Position numbers and translations under genes: made by a program. A stretch of 64,000 bases of DNA, from positions 77,665-141,664 of the forward strand of contig CAWIGL010000001.1 in assembly GCA_963835595.1 (NCBI GenBank), written 5' to 3'. Positions 9,455 to 17,898 of this stretch are shown here, one piece after another. Source of the DNA: CAWEPK01 sp963835595. GTDB taxonomy: Bacteria; Desulfobacterota; Syntrophorhabdia; Syntrophorhabdales; WCHB1-27. Each line of letters starts with the position of its first letter. The first letter of the stretch is position 1. Below the pieces are notes generated by a model. It ran no database searches. It was not told the DNA's origin and worked only from the letters and a program-made list of their open reading frames with translations.

Positions 9455-9583
9455 GGGGCCGGGAGGTTTTCGATGGATTTCGCGTTGCTTTTCGACGGCG
9501 CGCGCCGGAGGCGTACTTCTGTTGTACGTTGAGGACGCTGCGCCGAGAAAACGACGCGAAAGGCGCGGAAAGATCACGGCCCC
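9455..9583. repeat. Palindromic dispersed repeat, copy B
   Basis: Same family as copy A but in the opposite orientation. It opens GGGGCCGGGAGGTTTTCGAT and closes CGCGGAAAGATCACGGCCCC, with GAGAAAACGACGCGAAAGG before the end. The central CATAC motif is replaced by a GTACTTCTGTTGTAC inverted repeat. It lies between converging genes. Confidence 0.8.
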
Positions 9584-9650
9584 ACCCTCACCCCCAACTA
9601 CCGGCCGAAGGGGCGCTTTTTGCTGAAGTCCGGCCGGTAGGAGGCGGGCC
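9584..9650 (-). pseudogene. Inverted duplicate of the pflX 3' end
   Basis: On the minus strand this segment matches 6046-6104, the last codons of pflX plus the bases after its stop. GGCCGGACTTCAGCAAAAAG followed by CGCCCCTTC is common to both. It is not part of a gene here: it lies between the livK-type gene stop (9668) and repeat copy B. Together with copy B it forms the right arm of an inverted repeat of about 190 bp whose left arm is 6046-6231. Confidence 0.75.
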
Positions 9651-9667
9651 GCTCTCGGCCGGACTTC

Positions 9668-10936
9668 CTAGAAATGCTCCTTCGAATGCTCCGCAAGCGG
9701 CGGGTAGGCCACGTCCGCCGCAGGTATCTTCGCCACGACTTTGATCGCACCCTTCTCCACCTTCTCCACGTAAAGCCCCGTCTGGATCAAATGGTCGTGG
9801 CCTCGGATCACCGCACTGCCCTGGGGGAACTCAAAGCTCTCCTTCAACTGCATGTCCTCCAGGGCCTGGATCACTTTCGGGGTGTCTTTCCTGTCCTGCC
9901 AATCGACCTTCTCTATGGCGTTCTTCAGGGCGAAGAAAGACTCCCAGACGGCCCAGTTGTACGCGAGGACGAAATAGGTGCCGGTCCCTTTTTCCATGCC
10001 TATAGGATCCACCCCGATAATCTCCCTGTACCGCTTGTTGAAAGGCGTGTTAAGCCCGGAGAGGTAAGTCGGATAAGAGGTGATGCAGTACATGCCCTCC
10101 GCTGCCGCCCCCAGCCGTTTAGGGTCCTGGGCGGAAAGGGCGTAGACCGCGCCGAGCTTCGTGATGTCAGGGCGCACCGCGTGGATGTCGCGGATAGCCG
10201 AGAGGAAGTCCGAGCCGAAAGCGGCAACAAAGACGGCGTCGGCCTCCTTGGTTATCTTGCCCTTCAGGTAGGGCAGCCAATCGCTCGTGCCCAGGGGCAC
10301 CCGGATCGATTCGAGCACCTTTCCGCCGTTCTCCGTGATGTACTTCGCGAAGTCCTCCTGGTTAGACCAGCCCCATGCGAAGCTGACAACGACGATGACC
10401 CATTTTTTGCCGAGGTTTTGGACGGCCCATTTCGCGGTGCCCTTCGCCTCCTCGCGAACCGACGTGCAAAGCTGGAACACATAGCGATTGCCTTTCTCAC
10501 CCGATATCTCAGTGGCTGAGGCCGAAGGGAAATAAGGCGTCTTGAACTCCTGGGCGATGGGGGCGCAGGCGATCGCGACGCCGGAGTTGTTCGAGTCGAG
10601 GACGAAATCGACGCCGTTCTGCTCGACGAGCTTCCTGAATTTCAAGGCGCCGACCGACGGCTTGCTCTCCGTGTCCTCCACGTAAAGCTCGACAGGGCGC
10701 CCGTTGACGCCCACTTTCCGGTTGACCATGTTCACGGCTGCCTTCAGCACCTTCTCATGAGAATAACCGTAGGCGGCAAGCCCGCCCGTCTTTTCGACGA
10801 GCAGGCCGATCTTTATCGGTTTCTTCGCCTGCCCCACGACATAGCGAGGAAGAAAGACCATCGCCGCCATAACAGCCACTGCGCACACCACCCATACCCA
10901 CTTCCTTGCGGTTCTCTCTGCGCCTCGTGCAAACAT
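9668..10936 (-). CDS. ABC transporter periplasmic substrate-binding protein, branched-chain amino acid (LivK) type
   Basis: The 422-residue protein has an N-terminal signal segment (KWVWVVCAVAVMAAMVFLP) and then the type I periplasmic-binding fold of the LivK/amide-urea family: IKIGLLVEKTGGLAAYG, AAVNMVNRKVGVNGRPVEL, YVEDTESKPSVGALKFRKLV, DFVLDSNNSGVAIACAPIAQ and YFPSASATE. Such proteins deliver branched-chain amino acids, amides or aromatic acids to an ABC permease. No permease or ATPase gene lies nearby, so it is an orphan binding protein. It is the last gene of the minus-strand operon starting at 17071, 58 bases after the molybdenum hydroxylase. A stem-loop sits in that gap. Confidence 0.88.
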   Translation of the reverse strand: MFARGAERTARKWVWVVCAVAVMAAMVFLPRYVVGQAKKPIKIGLLVEKTGGLAAYGYSHEKVLKAAVNMVNRKVGVNGRPVELYVEDTESKPSVGALKFRKLVEQNGVDFVLDSNNSGVAIACAPIAQEFKTPYFPSASATEISGEKGNRYVFQLCTSVREEAKGTAKWAVQNLGKKWVIVVVSFAWGWSNQEDFAKYITENGGKVLESIRVPLGTSDWLPYLKGKITKEADAVFVAAFGSDFLSAIRDIHAVRPDITKLGAVYALSAQDPKRLGAAAEGMYCITSYPTYLSGLNTPFNKRYREIIGVDPIGMEKGTGTYFVLAYNWAVWESFFALKNAIEKVDWQDRKDTPKVIQALEDMQLKESFEFPQGSAVIRGHDHLIQTGLYVEKVEKGAIKVVAKIPAADVAYPPLAEHSKEHF

Positions 10937-10967
10937 AACCTTAGCCCCCTTTTTCTCTGATCGAATC

Positions 10968-10986
10968 AGGCGGGAGCATCCCGCCT
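10968..10986 (-). other. Stem-loop between the hydroxylase and livK-type genes
   Basis: AGGCGGGA and TCCCGCCT are perfect 8-base arms around a 3-base loop. There is no following T run on the minus strand, so this is more likely a processing or attenuation structure than an intrinsic terminator. Confidence 0.5.
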
Positions 10987-10994
10987 TAAAACGC

Positions 10995-13835
10995 TTAATG
11001 TTCGCCGCCTTCCTTCCTCAGGCGCGCCAGGGCGGCACGGACCTTTTCCGGCCTGGCGGGAAGGGACGTGACCCTTGCGCCGATTGCGTCCGAGATCGCG
11101 TTGATGATCGCCGGGACCGTCGGCACGAGGGCGATCTCGGAAATCCCCTTGGCTGCGAAAGGACCGATAGGCTCCGGTTTCTGCACGAGCGCGATCTCGA
11201 CTGCCGGCCTGACGCGGATGTCGGGGATACCGCAGCCCCGCAGCGTCTGCGTCTTCGGGACCCCACGGCTCACAACGAACTCTTCCGATAGGGCGTAGCC
11301 GATACCCATAATGATGCTCCCCTCAATCTGCCCCTTCACCTTGAGGGTGTTCAAGACCCTGCCCACGTCGTGGAACGCGAAGACCTTTTTTACCTCGACC
11401 GCCCCCGTTACGATGTCGACCTCCACGACGGCGATCTGGCAGGCATAATTGTAGGCGAAGTAGTTCCGGTAATCCTCCGGGTCGTAGTCGGTGACAATCT
11501 TCCCGTCCTTCATGATGGGGAAAGTCGGGTTTGGATCGTCCCTGAGGGGATACGTCCGCGGGGCGATCCACTCGAAGTCCGCTTCAATGGCTGCTCCGCC
11601 CGCCTCACCCGCGAGGCGGGCCAGCCGGCCAAGGGGCATGACCGTTTTCCCGTTCCTTTGTACTACGTCCGTCCCGGCGATGTCGAGCGTCCCGGCGAAA
11701 AGCCCCGTGTGCCGGGATGCAAACGCAAGGATGCGCTCCCTGAAGTCCTTCGCCGCCCCAAGCGTAGCGTTGCCTGCAATCATCGTCTGGCGCTGGCCGA
11801 TGGCCATCGCCCCGAGAGGCACCAGGTCGGAATCGGCCACGACGACGTCGAAGGCGCCGAAGGATATGCCCGTGACTGCCGCCGCGATCTGGGCCAGGAC
11901 GGACGCCGCCCCCTGCCCCATGTCGCATACGGAGGCCCTCAGCTCTACGCGGCCCGACGCAAGGAGCTTAAGGAACGCCCCGCCGGAGTTGACGAAGCCC
12001 CGACCGCCGCCTATGTTCTTGTAGGCCCCGGCAACGCCCACTCCGGTCCTCTTGTTCCCGCCGGAAGGCGGCCTTATGGAAGCAAGCGAGCCGATCTTCT
12101 TTTCGGCCTCCGAGAAGGCCTCCTTGATGGCCACGCAGGACCTGACCGTCTCACCGCAAAAATTCTCCTCCCCTTCCTCCAGGGCGTTGATGCGCCTTAG
12201 CTTGAGGGGATCCATCCCGAGCCGCCGGGCCATGATGTCGATCTGGCTCTCGACTGCAAAGTGCACCTGGTTCATCCCGAACCCCCGGAAGGCCCCTCCA
12301 AGGACGTTGTTCGTGTAAACGGTAAAACCTTCGACGCGAACGTTCGGCCAGACGTAAGGCCCTCCGGCGAAGACGATGGCCTGCTCCAGGACGTCGGCGC
12401 TCCACCCTTCGTAGGCCCCGGCATCGCTCACCAGACGCGCCTCCAGGGCGAGGAACCTGCCTTCTGTGGAAGCCCCCGTCTTGTAATGCATCTTGAAGGC
12501 GTGCTTCTTCGTGCTCATTATGAGCGACTCGCTCCGGCTCAACGTTATCTTGAAGGGCCGCTTCGTCAAAAGGGCGCCCAGGCCGAGGAGGACCTGGATC
12601 GTGATGTCGAGCTTACCCCCGAAGGCGCCCCCGACGGGAAGCCCCCGCACCCTCACCTTCTCCTCGGGCAGGCCGAGGCACGCGGCTATCTGCGCCCGCA
12701 TGAGGAAGGGACTCTGAGTCGAGCACCAGATCTCTACGCCGCCGTCCTCCGTCGCCCTGGCCGCGCCGGACTCCGGCTCCAGGTAGGCGTGCTCGACAAA
12801 GGGCGTCTCGTAGTCTCCCTCGACGATCACCGCCGCCTTCGCGAACGCAGCCGCCGTATCTCCCTTCTTGTGGACTACTTCCTTGAGGATGTGGCCGGAC
12901 GCGTGGACAGGCGCCAGATCGGGCCGGCCCATCGCCTCTTCGGGAGAAGCGACGACGGGCAACTCCGAAAGCTCGACCCGGACCGACCGGACGGCGGCGC
13001 GGGCTTCCTCTTCCGTCTCGGCAATGACGAGGGCGATGGGGTCGCCGGCGAAACGGACCTTGTCATCGGCAAGGACCGGCTGATCGGCATGGATAATGCC
13101 GAACCGGTTTATACCGGGGACGTCCGCCGCGGTCACCACCCGGATTACGCCCGGCATGTGTTCCGCCAGGCTCGTGTCCACGGTCCCGAGGGCGGCGTGG
13201 GGGACGCCGGCCAAGAGAAGGGCTCCGTAGCACATGCCCTCGAAATATAGGTCGTCGCTGAAAACGAGGCGGCCTGCGGCCTTCAGCGCATCCGAGCCGT
13301 CCTCGACAGGCGCGCCGATAATATCCGGCCCGGAGTCCACCGGCGCGCGGGCGGGCCTGCCTGCCCGGCCGGAGAGAACCCTCGATGCCTCCTCGACTGC
13401 CTCGATGATGGCGAAATAACCGGTGCAGCGGCAGTAATTGGCTGCCAGGGCCGTTACGATCTCTTCCCCGGACGGCGCAGGGTTCCTGTCGAGCAGGGCC
13501 TTTGCAGCCATTATCATGCCGGGGGTGCAGAAGCCGCACTGGATCGCGCCCTTGTCGATAAAGGCCCGCTGGATGGGGTGCAAGCCGCGGGCGGAGATGC
13601 CCTCGATGGTTTCCACCGTCGCGCCTTGCAGCCTGCCCATCCGCAGGAGGCATGACTTTTTCGCCTCGCCGTTGACGATCACGATGCAGGCGCCGCACTC
13701 CCCCGCCCCGCACCCGCACTTGGCGCCCGCCAGCCTGAGACGGTCCCGGAGGAACCTCAGAAGGGTCATCTTTTCCGGTACGGTTGCGGTCACGGGCGCG
13801 CCGTTGACCCTCAATCGCACTTCCGTTCCTTTCAT
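10995..13835 (-). CDS. Xanthine dehydrogenase family protein, 2Fe-2S domain fused to the molybdopterin subunit
   Basis: The 946-residue protein is a fusion. Residues 1-160 are the small iron-sulfur subunit: plant-type 2Fe-2S cysteines in KCGCGAGECGACIV and SCLLRMG, and the second cluster in IQCGFCTPGMIM and NYCRCTGY. From about residue 190 comes the molybdenum subunit: GVPHAALGTVDTS, VEHAYLEPESGA, GGAFGGKLD, GGAFRGFGMNQVHFAVE (substrate and cofactor contact) and MGQGAASVLAQIA. There is no FAD domain, so electrons must leave through a separate protein. The same fused layout is known for E. coli XdhD (956 residues). The substrate is unknown; the operon context with CoA and solute-binding proteins suggests an aromatic or N-heterocyclic compound. 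Confidence 0.88.
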   Translation of the reverse strand: MKGTEVRLRVNGAPVTATVPEKMTLLRFLRDRLRLAGAKCGCGAGECGACIVIVNGEAKKSCLLRMGRLQGATVETIEGISARGLHPIQRAFIDKGAIQCGFCTPGMIMAAKALLDRNPAPSGEEIVTALAANYCRCTGYFAIIEAVEEASRVLSGRAGRPARAPVDSGPDIIGAPVEDGSDALKAAGRLVFSDDLYFEGMCYGALLLAGVPHAALGTVDTSLAEHMPGVIRVVTAADVPGINRFGIIHADQPVLADDKVRFAGDPIALVIAETEEEARAAVRSVRVELSELPVVASPEEAMGRPDLAPVHASGHILKEVVHKKGDTAAAFAKAAVIVEGDYETPFVEHAYLEPESGAARATEDGGVEIWCSTQSPFLMRAQIAACLGLPEEKVRVRGLPVGGAFGGKLDITIQVLLGLGALLTKRPFKITLSRSESLIMSTKKHAFKMHYKTGASTEGRFLALEARLVSDAGAYEGWSADVLEQAIVFAGGPYVWPNVRVEGFTVYTNNVLGGAFRGFGMNQVHFAVESQIDIMARRLGMDPLKLRRINALEEGEENFCGETVRSCVAIKEAFSEAEKKIGSLASIRPPSGGNKRTGVGVAGAYKNIGGGRGFVNSGGAFLKLLASGRVELRASVCDMGQGAASVLAQIAAAVTGISFGAFDVVVADSDLVPLGAMAIGQRQTMIAGNATLGAAKDFRERILAFASRHTGLFAGTLDIAGTDVVQRNGKTVMPLGRLARLAGEAGGAAIEADFEWIAPRTYPLRDDPNPTFPIMKDGKIVTDYDPEDYRNYFAYNYACQIAVVEVDIVTGAVEVKKVFAFHDVGRVLNTLKVKGQIEGSIIMGIGYALSEEFVVSRGVPKTQTLRGCGIPDIRVRPAVEIALVQKPEPIGPFAAKGISEIALVPTVPAIINAISDAIGARVTSLPARPEKVRAALARLRKEGGEH

Positions 13836-13878
13836 GTCGCAACCACCGGAAATCCTCCTACGATTCGGTCCCGCTCAA

Positions 13879-14907
13879 TTACTTGTAGATCCTCTCGTAT
13901 TTTACTTTAAGCGCCTGTACATCCTTTACTATCTGCTCGCCGGGCAGGCCGCGGGCCGTCACGGCCTTGATATATTCGTCGATGATCGGCTTCATCAGCC
14001 TGGGCATCTGGGCCATCTCCGACGCGGGCAGATAGATCACCTCGTGGTTGTATTTCTTCTTCGACCAGGCCACGGCAGCGGTCACGTGGTCGTCCACGTA
14101 TTTCGCCGTCCATTCGGACTGCTCCCGCCTCAGGCCGTCGATCACCTTTTTCACGTCCGGGGGCAGGGAGTTCCATTTGGACTTGTTCATGACTACCGAG
14201 AAATCGGTGAGGGCTATGTTGACTATCGTCGTATACGGGCAGTAGGCCGCGAAATTGAAGTCCTCCAGGACCTCGATGGAGGAGACGATCCCCTTCACGA
14301 CGCCCTTCTGGACGGCCTCCGGCGTGTCCGACTGGGGCATCGCAACGGGCACGGCCCCCAGGGCCTTCACGGCGTCCGCCAGGGTCCCCGACACGCGCAC
14401 CTCCATGCCTCTCAGGTCTTTCAGCGACCTGACGGGCGTCTTCGTCATGAAGCTCGACGGGGGCGAGGTGAAAAGGGCGATGATCTTTACGTGCTCGAAT
14501 TCTTTCGGGTTGTACTTCTCTATCAGGTCGTACTCGGACATACTGGCGACCTTGGAGCTGGGGAAGCCTACAGGCAGGGAAATCGCCTCGGAGATGGGAA
14601 AGCGGCCGGGTTGGTAACTCATGGCGAAGTTGCCGATATCGGCCAGGCCGGAGACGACGCCGTCATACATGTTCTTCGCATTGAGGAGCGTGCTGCCCGG
14701 GAACGTGCGGATCTTGACCCTGCCGTTCGTGCGCTTTTCCACCTCTTTTGCCCACCGCTCCATCTGAACGCACGGGAACGTGGTCTCCGGCGGAAAGTTC
14801 GCGTAACTGAGATTTATGGTCGCCTGGCCGTGCGCTACGCCGCTTGCGCCTATCGACAGGCCGATTGCCAGAAAGAAAACAATCGATAAGAATACCGCTG
14901 TCCTCAT
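13879..14907 (-). CDS. dctP: TRAP transporter solute-binding protein, DctP family
   Basis: DctP proteins capture organic acids in the periplasm for TRAP uptake. The start chosen is the ATG at 14907 (MRTAVFLSIVFFLAIG, a clean signal peptide ending near AHGQA) because GGGGGG lies about 8 bases upstream; the open frame upstream of it overlaps the next gene. Family features are VQMERWAKEVEKRTNGRVKI, FPGSTLLNAKNMYDGVVSG, DIGNFAMSYQPGRFP, the conserved LRGMEVRVSGTLADAVKALG and EAVQKGVVKGIVSSIEV. The length of 342 is typical. No DctQ/DctM membrane genes are nearby. It stands 43 bases before the hydroxylase gene in the same operon. Confidence 0.9.
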   Translation of the reverse strand: MRTAVFLSIVFFLAIGLSIGASGVAHGQATINLSYANFPPETTFPCVQMERWAKEVEKRTNGRVKIRTFPGSTLLNAKNMYDGVVSGLADIGNFAMSYQPGRFPISEAISLPVGFPSSKVASMSEYDLIEKYNPKEFEHVKIIALFTSPPSSFMTKTPVRSLKDLRGMEVRVSGTLADAVKALGAVPVAMPQSDTPEAVQKGVVKGIVSSIEVLEDFNFAAYCPYTTIVNIALTDFSVVMNKSKWNSLPPDVKKVIDGLRREQSEWTAKYVDDHVTAAVAWSKKKYNHEVIYLPASEMAQMPRLMKPIIDEYIKAVTARGLPGEQIVKDVQALKVKYERIYK

Positions 14908-15005
14908 GTAGATGCCCCCCTTATGCTTGAATATGCGCGTATGCGCTATGAGCCCTGCCCCTGCGCCTTTCCGTTTCACGGGAAACATTGCCGGGGCGCC
15001 CACGG

Positions 15006-16094
15006 CTATGTGCCCTCGTACAGGAGCTTCTTCAGCCCGTTCATCGTGAGGCCCGCGATGCCAAGGGCCTCGAAGGTCCTGCCTGTCTTCATGAAGTCCG
15101 TCCCCGCCACGACCCCTGCCAGCGTGAGGAGAGAGCGCGCCACCGGGACATCGACCCCCGCGTAATTTGCGGCGGAGACGAGGAAGGCCAGGCCGCAGGC
15201 AATATCCTCCGTGACGTAGCGATGGCGGTAATCGATCTGCTCGGACCAGAGGCCGGACGCCTGGAGGAGGCGCTTCGACTCCCTCGGATACATCCACTCG
15301 TTGGGCCGCGCCTCGTCGTAGTAATCTTCGAGAGGGTAATGGTTGGGCTTGTACCCGAAGGCCTCCCGCACCTTTATGCGCTCCAGGTCGAGCAGCGATA
15401 TGACCCGCCTTATGCCGGGGGTCGTCCCTTCGTTATGTATGTCGTAGGCGGCGGGGTATTCTATCGGCCCGGTATTAAGGACAATCAGGGGGGGATGGAT
15501 GACAGGCCCGGCGTTCATCAGCGCGCCGGAGAGCGCGTCCTCTACTGCGTGGACGGAGGGGAAAAAGTCGTTTATCTTGCGGAGGGCGCTGCCGGTCTCC
15601 CTGGCGGGGAAGACACCCGTCGGGAGGTGGCACGCGCGGACGACGATCCGCACCTCGTTCGCTTCGATCTTCCTCGTCAGGTAAGGGTTCGTCCCCGTCT
15701 CGGCCAGGGCGATCTCCTTCGTACACCCTTTTTCCCGGACATACCTGTGCATCATGTAGGCGCCGAACGTACCCGGCGCAAGGAAAATGACCTGGCCGTC
15801 TTCGAGGCAGGGGGCGAGGTCGGCGGCTATTTGGCTTTGCGCGAAGGCGGGGAGGACCATGACAATGACCTCGACCCCCGCCACCGCCTCCTTGATGTCT
15901 TCCGTGACGAGATCGACAGGCGCGCTCCCCTGTATCGTCGGCCCCGATACCTTGATTGTCCCCGATGCCCTGATCGCCGTCAGCTCGTCCGGAAACCTGC
16001 TCCACATGCGCACGCTGCACCCGGCGAGCGACAGGTCTGCGGCAGCGGCGAAAGAGCCGTTCCCTCCCCCAAGGACCGCCACCCGCTTTTTCAT
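15006..16094 (-). CDS. NAD/NADP octopine dehydrogenase-family protein
   Basis: The 362-residue protein starts with a Rossmann NAD(P) motif, VAVLGGGNGSFAAAADL, then VEVIVMVLPAFAQSQIAADL. The C-terminal half carries the octopine/nopaline dehydrogenase domain (ALMNAGPVIHPPLIVLNTG with the catalytic-histidine region, PLEDYYDEARPNEWMYPRES, YVTEDIACGLAFLVSAANYAG). Members reductively couple an amino acid to a keto acid or do the reverse; the substrate here is unknown. Its ATG overlaps the stop of the upstream hydroxyacyl-CoA dehydrogenase by 4 bases (ATGA), so the two are translationally coupled. Confidence 0.85.
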   Translation of the reverse strand: MKKRVAVLGGGNGSFAAAADLSLAGCSVRMWSRFPDELTAIRASGTIKVSGPTIQGSAPVDLVTEDIKEAVAGVEVIVMVLPAFAQSQIAADLAPCLEDGQVIFLAPGTFGAYMMHRYVREKGCTKEIALAETGTNPYLTRKIEANEVRIVVRACHLPTGVFPARETGSALRKINDFFPSVHAVEDALSGALMNAGPVIHPPLIVLNTGPIEYPAAYDIHNEGTTPGIRRVISLLDLERIKVREAFGYKPNHYPLEDYYDEARPNEWMYPRESKRLLQASGLWSEQIDYRHRYVTEDIACGLAFLVSAANYAGVDVPVARSLLTLAGVVAGTDFMKTGRTFEALGIAGLTMNGLKKLLYEGT

Positions 16095-17071
16095 GACCGC
16101 TCCTCCTTCAGTGAGCGGACTGCTTTCAGCACCTTAACGAGGCCGCGATACTTCTTCTCGAAGACCGCCTCAACGCCATCCTTGTCGTATGTATATATCC
16201 CCTTCCCTGCGCGCGGCCCCGTCTCCCCCTTTTTCATCTTCTCGTCTACGAGGCGCGGGGCCAGGAACCGCTCGCTTTTATACGCGGAGTAAAGGAAGCG
16301 GTCCGCATAGTAGAGGATGTCGAGGCCGCCCAAGTCGATGAACTCGAGGAGGCCGAAGACGGAGAGCCTGAACCCGAAGCCGTAGCGGATGGCCGTGTCA
16401 ATCTCCTCGGCGCTCGCTATCCCTTCCTCCAGTATGCGCACGGCCTCGTTCATCGCCAGCGCCTGGATCCGGGGGATGATGAAGCCGGGGCTGTCCATGA
16501 GCACCACCGGCGTCTTGCCGATGCCTTTCAGCAGCCCTACCATCCCCTTCACCGCTGCATCCGCCGTCGCGGCAGCGTGCGCGACCTCGACAACGGGGAT
16601 TATGAAGGCTGGATTGAGCCAATGGGTGATGACCAGCCTCTCAGGGCTCGCGAGCCCTTCGGCCATCGTCTTTATGTCGATTGTCGAAGTGGTGGAGGCG
16701 ACGACTGCGTCTTTGTCGATGAACGGTGAGATGTCCCGAAAGAGCTTGATCTTGAGCTCCGGCCTCTCGGGAAGCGCCTCCAAAACGTAGCCGCCGGCCA
16801 GGTTTTGCCTGTCGATGCCCCGGCAAAAGGAAACGGAGCGGAGCACGTCCGCCGGCCTGGCCGCAGTGTACCTTATCCGCTTCAGGAGGCGCGTGGTCGA
16901 TGCAAGCTCTTTCGTGAACCGCTCGACGACGCGCTCGTGCTCCCCGTCGGCCCTCTCCTTCACGTCTAATACCCTGACCGGACGGCCCGCAAGGGCGAAG
17001 GCGAGGGTAATGCCGAGGCCCATCCGCCCCGGACCGATGACGACGATGTCCCTGTTCCTACGGCCTCTCAT
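16091..17071 (-). CDS. 3-hydroxyacyl-CoA dehydrogenase family protein
   Basis: The protein begins at the ATG at 17071 (MRGRRNRDIVVIGPGRMG) with the Rossmann motif IGPGRMGLGITLAFALAG. The family signature follows: VLEALPERPELKIKLFRDIS, ASTTSTIDIKTMAEGL, THWLNPAFIIPVVEV (the His of the catalytic pair), PVVLMDSPGFIIPRIQ and GFGFRLSVFGLLEFIDLGGLD. The length of 326 fits short FadB2 or lambda-crystallin types, which oxidise 3-hydroxyacyl-CoA or related hydroxyacids with NAD+. The open frame continues further upstream but enters repeat copy C, so the longer start is not credible. It is the first gene of a five-gene minus-strand operon. Confidence 0.85.
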   Translation of the reverse strand: MRGRRNRDIVVIGPGRMGLGITLAFALAGRPVRVLDVKERADGEHERVVERFTKELASTTRLLKRIRYTAARPADVLRSVSFCRGIDRQNLAGGYVLEALPERPELKIKLFRDISPFIDKDAVVASTTSTIDIKTMAEGLASPERLVITHWLNPAFIIPVVEVAHAAATADAAVKGMVGLLKGIGKTPVVLMDSPGFIIPRIQALAMNEAVRILEEGIASAEEIDTAIRYGFGFRLSVFGLLEFIDLGGLDILYYADRFLYSAYKSERFLAPRLVDEKMKKGETGPRAGKGIYTYDKDGVEAVFEKKYRGLVKVLKAVRSLKEERS

Positions 17072-17128
17072 CGAATTGAACGAACATACTATGCGGGACT
17101 GCACGTATTTGTCAACAGGTTTGAGATT

Positions 17129-17312
17129 GGGGGCCGTGATCCTTTCGCGCCTTTCGTGTCGTTTTCTCGGGCGCGAGTCCTCACTTGCCGCCCGCCCGAC
17201 CGCCTGGCGGTGCCCGCAAGCCTGGAGCGCGGGCACCCGGCCTACCGTTTTATATGCTCCGGCTCGCTTCCTCGAAAAACAACGCGAAATCCATCGAAAA
17301 CCTCCCGGCCCC
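17129..17312. repeat. Palindromic dispersed repeat, copy C, with an internal insertion
   Basis: The arms match the family (GGGGGCCGTGATCCTTTCGC at the start; GCGAAATCCATCGAAAACC before CTCCCGGCCCC at the end). The central CATACAC...GTATG segment is replaced by about 60 extra bases that themselves contain GGCGGTGCCCGC and GCGGGCACCCGG. Confidence 0.75.
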
Positions 17313-17511
17313 ATCCCGCTCAGGTGCTGCGGCTCGCTGACTGAAACGCTATCCTTCTTCCCGCTTCCTGAAACGGAGCAGTGGAATGTTTTTCTTGCTA
17401 CACAACATGTTGCAGGTATCGAGCGAAAGATCGGGGCCGTAGTTGACTAAATTGACAAGGATAACGGCCATCATTGTCAAAAAAAGCCTGTCGGCACGTC
17501 TGGTGTTAAAA

Positions 17512-17638
17512 GGCGGCCGGAGAGATTTTCGTGGATGGCTAGGAGTCGTGGAGGCGCGCGCCGCAGCATACTTTTTGTGTATGTGAGGACGCGCAACGAA
17601 CACGACGACGAAGCAAGGCGCGAAAAGGTCCCGGCCGC
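17512..17638. repeat. Palindromic dispersed repeat, copy D
   Basis: Opposite orientation to copy C. It begins GGCGGCCGGAGAGATTTTCG and ends GGCGCGAAAAGGTCCCGGCC, with the centre CAGCATACTTTTTGTGTATG shared in inverted form with copy A. Confidence 0.8.
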
Positions 17639-17898
17639 ATACCACCGCATACTAGGGAGAGCTTGACAGGCCCATATTTCATATGATAAAGTCTGACGGG
17701 CATGCGACAGGTTTGCAGCATCTCCTCTCACCAGCATCGAGCGTAGACTCGCCACATAGCCTTCTTTAGGGGAGCACGGGGAAGATTCATTCGACGCGTC
17801 ACAGAGGCAGATAACACGAGCAGAGCTTACATAGCCACCGGAAAAGAGCCCGCAGTTTTTTACCAGAGACGCGCTGTTTCCGAACAAAAAGGGGAGCG

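Larger units (their letters stand above)
17072..17898. other. Intergenic region holding two palindromic repeats
   Basis: This 830-base gap between divergent genes carries repeat copies C and D in opposite orientation and no convincing gene. GGAATGTTTTTCTTGC at 17383-17398 recurs exactly at 21447-21462 beside an IS relic, and part of it recurs at 35034-35044. A possible promoter toward 17899 is TTGACA near 17664 with TAAAGT 18 bases on, but it is about 200 bases from the gene. Confidence 0.5.

Noticed and set aside
14908..15297. N-terminal extension of the DctP frame
   Set aside because: It overlaps the octopine-dehydrogenase-like gene and lacks the signal peptide that begins at 14907.
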